Shown here: positions 16,111 to 18,387 of the stretch, in pieces
How positions within the stretch are numbered: position 1 is the first letter of the stretch
Layout of the letters: the number at the start of each line of letters is the position of its first letter
Assembly: GCA_014729055.1 (NCBI GenBank)
Contig: WJKO01000456.1
Span: 1-18,387, forward strand
From: Promethearchaeota archaeon
Lineage (GTDB): Archaea > Asgardarchaeota > Lokiarchaeia > Sigyniarchaeales > Promethearchaeaceae
Direction of reading: 5' to 3'
DNA: 18,387 nucleotides
Translations under genes and position numbers: made by a program
The notes under the pieces: generated by a model
Databases searched by the model: none
What the model saw: the letters and a program-made list of their open reading frames with translations, nothing else
What the model was told of the DNA's origin: nothing

Positions 16111-16173
16111 TATGACAGTTTGTCATAAATAAATATGACGAATTGTCATAAATAAATATGACAGTTTGTCATA
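16111..16173. promoter_or_regulatory. Triple palindromic operator array, period 23 bp
   Basis: TATGACAGTTTGTCATA is at 16111-16127 and again, identical, at 16157-16173. TATGACGAATTGTCATA is at 16134-16150. Each is a 17-bp inverted repeat (arms TATGACA/TGTCATA, or TATGAC/GTCATA in the middle copy), and AATAAA spacers make the period exactly 23 bp. The array lies between the minus-strand regulator (ATG 16050) and a plus-strand small ORF (ATG 16186). TATA-like sequences lie close to and within it for both directions. Cooperative binding by a dimeric winged-helix protein is the simplest reading. A plasmid-type partition or replication site is the alternative. Confidence 0.8.
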
Positions 16174-16185
16174 AATAACAATCGA

Positions 16186-16380
16186 ATGCACATAATAGTA
16201 TGTATTGCGCCCATTATACATATTGGATTGATATCATTGATATTTCCGGGTTTAATATTCGTTACTATGTCGGTAATCGCAATTGCAAATAATATAATCG
16301 ATTTTGATGTCAGATTCCATCGCAGCATGAACACTATTTTCCGTTTTTCTCGTTTAAAAGGATTGAGTTTAAAGATATAG
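16186..16380 (+). CDS. Possible small membrane protein
   Basis: This is a 64-residue frame whose first 40 residues are almost all hydrophobic (MHIIVCIAPIIHIGLISLIF and then VTMSVIAIANNII). They are followed by DFDVRFHRSMNTIFRFSRLKG, a basic tail, consistent with one hairpin of two membrane helices and a cytoplasmic end. The ATG is 13 bases past the last operator palindrome. A TATA-like AATAAATATG at 16151-16160 is about 30 bases upstream, so the mRNA would be leaderless and blocked by an operator-bound repressor. No SD is present, composition is AT-rich, and the opposite strand is also open over the same stretch, so this may be chance. If real, it could be a small toxin-like or exclusion-type membrane peptide; I do not assign that. 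Confidence 0.35.
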   Translation: MHIIVCIAPIIHIGLISLIFPGLIFVTMSVIAIANNIIDFDVRFHRSMNTIFRFSRLKGLSLKI

Positions 16381-16390
16381 GTGAACAAAA

Positions 16391-16440
16391 ATGTATGTGC
16401 ACAAAATCATACATCTAAAAAACGAGCGGAGATCATACAT
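16391..16440. promoter_or_regulatory. ATGTATG/CATACAT repeat cluster upstream of nuclease gene
   Basis: ATGTATG (16391-16397) and CATACAT (16408-16414) form an inverted repeat with a 10-base gap. ATCATACAT is repeated directly at 16406-16414 and 16432-16440 (26-bp spacing). The cluster ends 22 bases before a TATA box, so it is placed to bind an activator or repressor of the nuclease gene. It differs in sequence from the triple palindrome, which implies a second regulator. Confidence 0.5.
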
Positions 16441-16519
16441 GGATGATATTCATTTATTACATGGTATAAAATTTACCATCAAGTCGTCATTTTTCCACTG
16501 CAAGGGAGGAAACGCATAA
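16439..16519 (+). CDS. Possible 26-residue leader peptide before nuclease gene
   Basis: A short frame, MDDIHLLHGI and so on to GGNA, begins at ATG 16439 behind a GGAGAT (16428-16433) at SD distance. It stops at TAA 16517-16519, leaving one base before the nuclease ATG. This TAA-T-ATG spacing would suit translational coupling. It competes with the TATA box at 16463-16474, because a transcript starting near 16490 would omit it. Chance is quite possible for so short a frame. Confidence 0.25.
   Translation: MDDIHLLHGIKFTIKSSFFHCKGGNA
16463..16509 (+). promoter_or_regulatory. TATA box and strong SD of the nuclease gene
   Basis: GGTATAAAATTT (16463-16474) is a near-consensus archaeal TATA box. 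It predicts a start near 16490-16497. GGGAGG at 16504-16509 is a strong SD 11 bases before ATG 16521. Leadered, SD-led expression contrasts with the leaderless pattern of several host genes to the left. Confidence 0.6.
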
Positions 16520-16520
16520 T

Positions 16521-18128
16521 ATGGCGGAACAAAATCCCGTTGAAGACGTTATAACACAAGATGAAAAAACGCTGTTATTACACGTCCCTCGTCCCAAGCG
16601 TTCGGAGAAAAAGCGCCGAAAGAGAAAGCGGGGCGTAATATCTAACACGAAAGACCCGACTCTTTCCGTTATTGACCTCAAGATCTACGCCGCAAACAAG
16701 GGGGGGAAATGTCTGGATTCCGAATATCGCTCTCCTCGTGAAAAAATGCATTGGAAATGTAAATACGGACATACGTGGGAAGCGTCGCTGAACCAAGTTC
16801 ACGGCGGTAATTGGTGCCCCGTCTGCGGCGGTAAAAAACGCCGGAAAACGTCTAAAAGGCGTCACCCGAAATCAAGTTCCAAAAAAGCGCCGAGGCGGAG
16901 AAAACGAATCAACGTTACCCGTAGAGGTACAGAACGGGCGCACATCTATCGAAAATTCGAACGGCTTATTAACTCCATCCCAGGGCGTTGTTTATCACCG
17001 AAGTTTCTCGGATGGACGAAACCCCACCAATGGAGCTGTTCATGCGGCAATGTATTCATAGAAACACCCGAACACATAGATAAAGGGCGATGGTGCCCGA
17101 TTTGTACGCCGCACCAAGCTGAAGTGCCCGAAAAACAGCCGAAAAAGCATGCATCATGCCCAAGAACATCTGTATCGCGAAAGCCGGGTAAAAAAGAAAC
17201 GAAACAAAAACCAAGTAAATTGCGGAAAAAAGACCTATCTGGCATGGCGCCCGATGAAAAACTCATACAAATGCGGCAATTAGCCGAAGAACACGGCGGA
17301 ACATGTCTATCAGATGCATATATCAACCTTAAAACGAAATTGCTCTGGGAATGCAGCAAAGGTCACAAGTTCTATAAGACGCCAGATGGCGTAAAGCATA
17401 AAGGGGCGTGGTGCAACAAATGCAAGGGCATATTCAAACGCTTCCCCGATAATATACCTCCGTCCGATTCACACGCATTCATATCGAAGATATCGAAATC
17501 CAATACACGCAAGTCACCTCAGAAGGGAAAGAACAAGAGGCAAAACGATGGGAAAAAGAATACATCCGCAACACGGCACTCACATAAAAGTCCCTCAAAA
17601 AAAGAATTAACACCCTCAAAAGGCGGAGCAAACGCCAAAAAGCAACCATACGCCCTGTATGCTTTTGACTTGAATAATTTAACCGTTCGGTACCGCGAAT
17701 GTTTCCCGCATGCAAACGAGGACGATTCGCCCGTCCAAGATATTTTGCTCTGTATATGGCGGACGACCGGCACCGATCCGAACGACTTTACGGCTTGGTG
17801 GTTCGTGTCCGAAAATCACAGATCGGGGTTACGCGCACTCAAGGGGCAGAAAGGGCATAAAGTGTTTGTCGAATCGCACTTTAAAAACGGCAACAAGTCC
17901 GAATATATGGACATTGACACGGTCATGAGCGCGAAAATGGCGGAAATTATTGCGACTGACCGCGATACAATCAGCAGGTTTTATTTGGGTTCCGGCGACA
18001 AGGACTTTTATTACCTTATTCAGCTGGCGCACCAATATAACATTCCCGTAACGGTCATCGGGACAACCCCGCACGATGTGGGGCGGGAGTTAAAACACTT
18101 CGCCGATGAATTTATCGCCCTCTTTTAA
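16521..18128 (+). CDS. Triple treble-clef zinc protein with C-terminal NYN/PIN-like nuclease domain
   Basis: This 535-residue protein has three zinc modules. Module 1 has Cys64, Cys80, His84 and Cys99-x-x-Cys102. Module 2 has Cys157, Cys173, Cys175 and Cys192-x-x-Cys195. Module 3 has Cys262, Cys278, His282 and Cys298-x-x-Cys301. Each fits G-x-CL(S/D) ... W-x-C-x-x-G(H/N) ... G-x-WC-x-x-C, the treble-clef or zinc-ribbon style of viral and mobile-element nucleic-acid-binding proteins. Linkers at about 26-38, 103-135, 197-240 and 320-375 are extremely Lys/Arg/Ser-rich. The C-terminal domain (about 376-535) has YAFDLNNL (Asp383, Asn385), MDIDTVMSAKM (Asp464/Asp466) and GSGDKDFYYL (Asp493/Asp495). 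These Asp positions match the metal-binding acidic set of NYN (LabA/DUF88-type PIN-like) ribonucleases. Activity on RNA or DNA is inferred. Its place downstream of an IS607 recombinase, where TnpB would be, and behind regulated promoters points to element maintenance or host defence. All acidic residues look intact. Confidence 0.8.
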   Translation: MAEQNPVEDVITQDEKTLLLHVPRPKRSEKKRRKRKRGVISNTKDPTLSVIDLKIYAANKGGKCLDSEYRSPREKMHWKCKYGHTWEASLNQVHGGNWCPVCGGKKRRKTSKRRHPKSSSKKAPRRRKRINVTRRGTERAHIYRKFERLINSIPGRCLSPKFLGWTKPHQWSCSCGNVFIETPEHIDKGRWCPICTPHQAEVPEKQPKKHASCPRTSVSRKPGKKETKQKPSKLRKKDLSGMAPDEKLIQMRQLAEEHGGTCLSDAYINLKTKLLWECSKGHKFYKTPDGVKHKGAWCNKCKGIFKRFPDNIPPSDSHAFISKISKSNTRKSPQKGKNKRQNDGKKNTSATRHSHKSPSKKELTPSKGGANAKKQPYALYAFDLNNLTVRYRECFPHANEDDSPVQDILLCIWRTTGTDPNDFTAWWFVSENHRSGLRALKGQKGHKVFVESHFKNGNKSEYMDIDTVMSAKMAEIIATDRDTISRFYLGSGDKDFYYLIQLAHQYNIPVTVIGTTPHDVGRELKHFADEFIALF

Positions 18129-18282
18129 TTACAAATTTCTGTATTCAATTTCAATGCCATTGCTCAGCATCTTAATTTTTGTTATAATTGGTCAGAATGT
18201 AGAATGAAATGGGTGTAAAGGTGTAAAAAAAATAACAAGGTGTTTGAGGAGGTTTAAATCCCCTCCTTATTTTGCCCAAACT
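18129..18282. other. AT-rich right flank with hairpin and A/T runs
   Basis: There is no convincing gene. A T-run region at 18170-18182 may terminate the nuclease mRNA. An A8 run at 18225-18232 would be a T8 terminator on the minus strand for a gene entering from the right. The right boundary of the inserted block is probably inside this stretch. Confidence 0.4.
18247..18267. terminator. Hairpin AGGAGG-N9-CCTCCT
   Basis: This inverted repeat has 6-bp GC-rich arms around TTTAAATCC, which can extend the pairing internally. It could be a terminator for the minus-strand gene to its right (T8 lies about 15 bases further on that strand), an element end structure, or part of an untranslated RNA. It is the most stable-looking stem in the right flank. 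Confidence 0.45.
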
Positions 18283-18387
18283 TTATTCTCGTTTCAATAT
18301 ATTTATGTTTTGAATGATTACAAATAAGTCTATATCATAATCATGTGCATTAATCACAACTGTTGTTGTTTTTCTCTTTAAGGCATC
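18283..18387 (-). CDS. Possible 3' end of a gene entering from the right
   Basis: On the minus strand an open frame of 34 codons enters at the window edge and stops at 18285-18283. It reads DALKRKTTTVVINAHDYDID and then LFVIIQNINILKRE. The alternating strand-like hydrophobic pattern looks protein-like, and a stem plus T run follows the stop. The family is not recognised. Such a length could be open by chance. Confidence 0.35.
   Translation of the reverse strand, partial: DALKRKTTTVVINAHDYDIDLFVIIQNINILKRE

Larger units (their letters stand above)
14444..18128. mobile_element. Putative IS607-recombinase element with regulator and nuclease cargo (bounds approximate)
   Basis: The block holds the recombinase, two minus-strand regulators, a small membrane ORF and the zinc-NYN nuclease gene. 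Hand-counted 60-base samples inside give about 45-58% GC, against about 30% in the thermosome and propeller genes. The two intergenic regions contain ordered repeats. The bounds are the composition limits, not proven ends; the right end could extend to the hairpin at 18247-18267. I found no flanking direct repeat. It could also be two adjacent insertions, a bare IS607 copy (14444-15055) and a separate regulatory-nuclease module. Confidence 0.55.

Noticed and set aside
16111..16173. CRISPR-like array
   Set aside because: The repeats are 17-bp full palindromes with an AT-only 6-base spacer that is the same each time; there are no unique spacers and no cas genes.
17479..18074. Minus-strand and plus-strand frames overlapping the NYN domain coding region
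   Set aside because: The main plus-strand frame carries ordered catalytic and zinc motifs with a strong SD; the overlapping frames have no motifs.
18283..18310. GTTTCAATATAT near the right edge as a CRISPR repeat end
   Set aside because: It occurs once only and reads as the 3' end of a possible minus-strand gene.
14444..18387. A TnpB or IS200/IS605-type partner gene
   Set aside because: No frame shows RuvC DED motifs or the TnpB CxxC zinc ribbon arrangement; the zinc protein at 16521-18128 has a different domain order and a PIN-like, not RuvC-like, acidic pattern.

Overview
This window looks like archaeal chromosomal DNA interrupted near its right side by a foreign insert. The archaeal evidence is a group II chaperonin (thermosome), a two-ring Cdc48/VCP-type AAA+ ATPase, a stand-alone MetRS-beta-type tRNA-binding protein, TATA boxes placed for leaderless or very short-leader transcripts, and low GC (hand-counted 60-base samples near 30%). 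The protein style, with LVIVD propellers, thrombospondin-type calcium repeats and a cytosolic TIR-like tail, suggests an Asgard archaeon, perhaps Lokiarchaeia-like. That taxonomic call is inference.

Layout, left to right. Positions 1-328 (-) hold the 5' part of a probable SGNH/GDSL hydrolase. Positions 374-2698 (-) encode a Cdc48-like ATPase whose last residues form a proteasome-docking HbYX tail. A divergent promoter region then leads into a + strand cluster of three genes for membrane proteins (2798-7013): a membrane-anchored ectodomain protein, a PST/MATE-like flippase and an MFS transporter. MetRS-beta (7029-7382, -) faces this cluster and is divergent from a small Cys-rich membrane protein (7456-8034). 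A ribbon-helix-helix regulator with nearby palindromes (8178-8450), the thermosome (8609-10291) and a 1311-residue surface receptor-like protein (10443-14378) complete the native part.

From about 14440 to about 18130 the character changes. GC in samples rises to 45-58%, arginine codons shift toward CGN, and gene content becomes mobile-element-like. The genes are an IS607-type serine recombinase (+), two winged-helix-type regulators (-), a possible small membrane protein (+) and a 535-residue protein (+) with three treble-clef zinc modules, very basic linkers and a C-terminal NYN/PIN-like nuclease domain. No TnpB is present. A regulatory region between the regulators and the nuclease holds three 17-bp palindromes at an exact 23-bp period, plus a separate set of inverted and direct repeats next to a strong TATA box. 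I regard this as a regulated recombinase-nuclease cargo module and the most likely place for an undescribed system.

The last 260 bases are AT-rich again. They contain a hairpin with flanking T/A runs and the possible 3' end of a minus-strand gene running off the window. I saw no tRNA, rRNA or CRISPR array.
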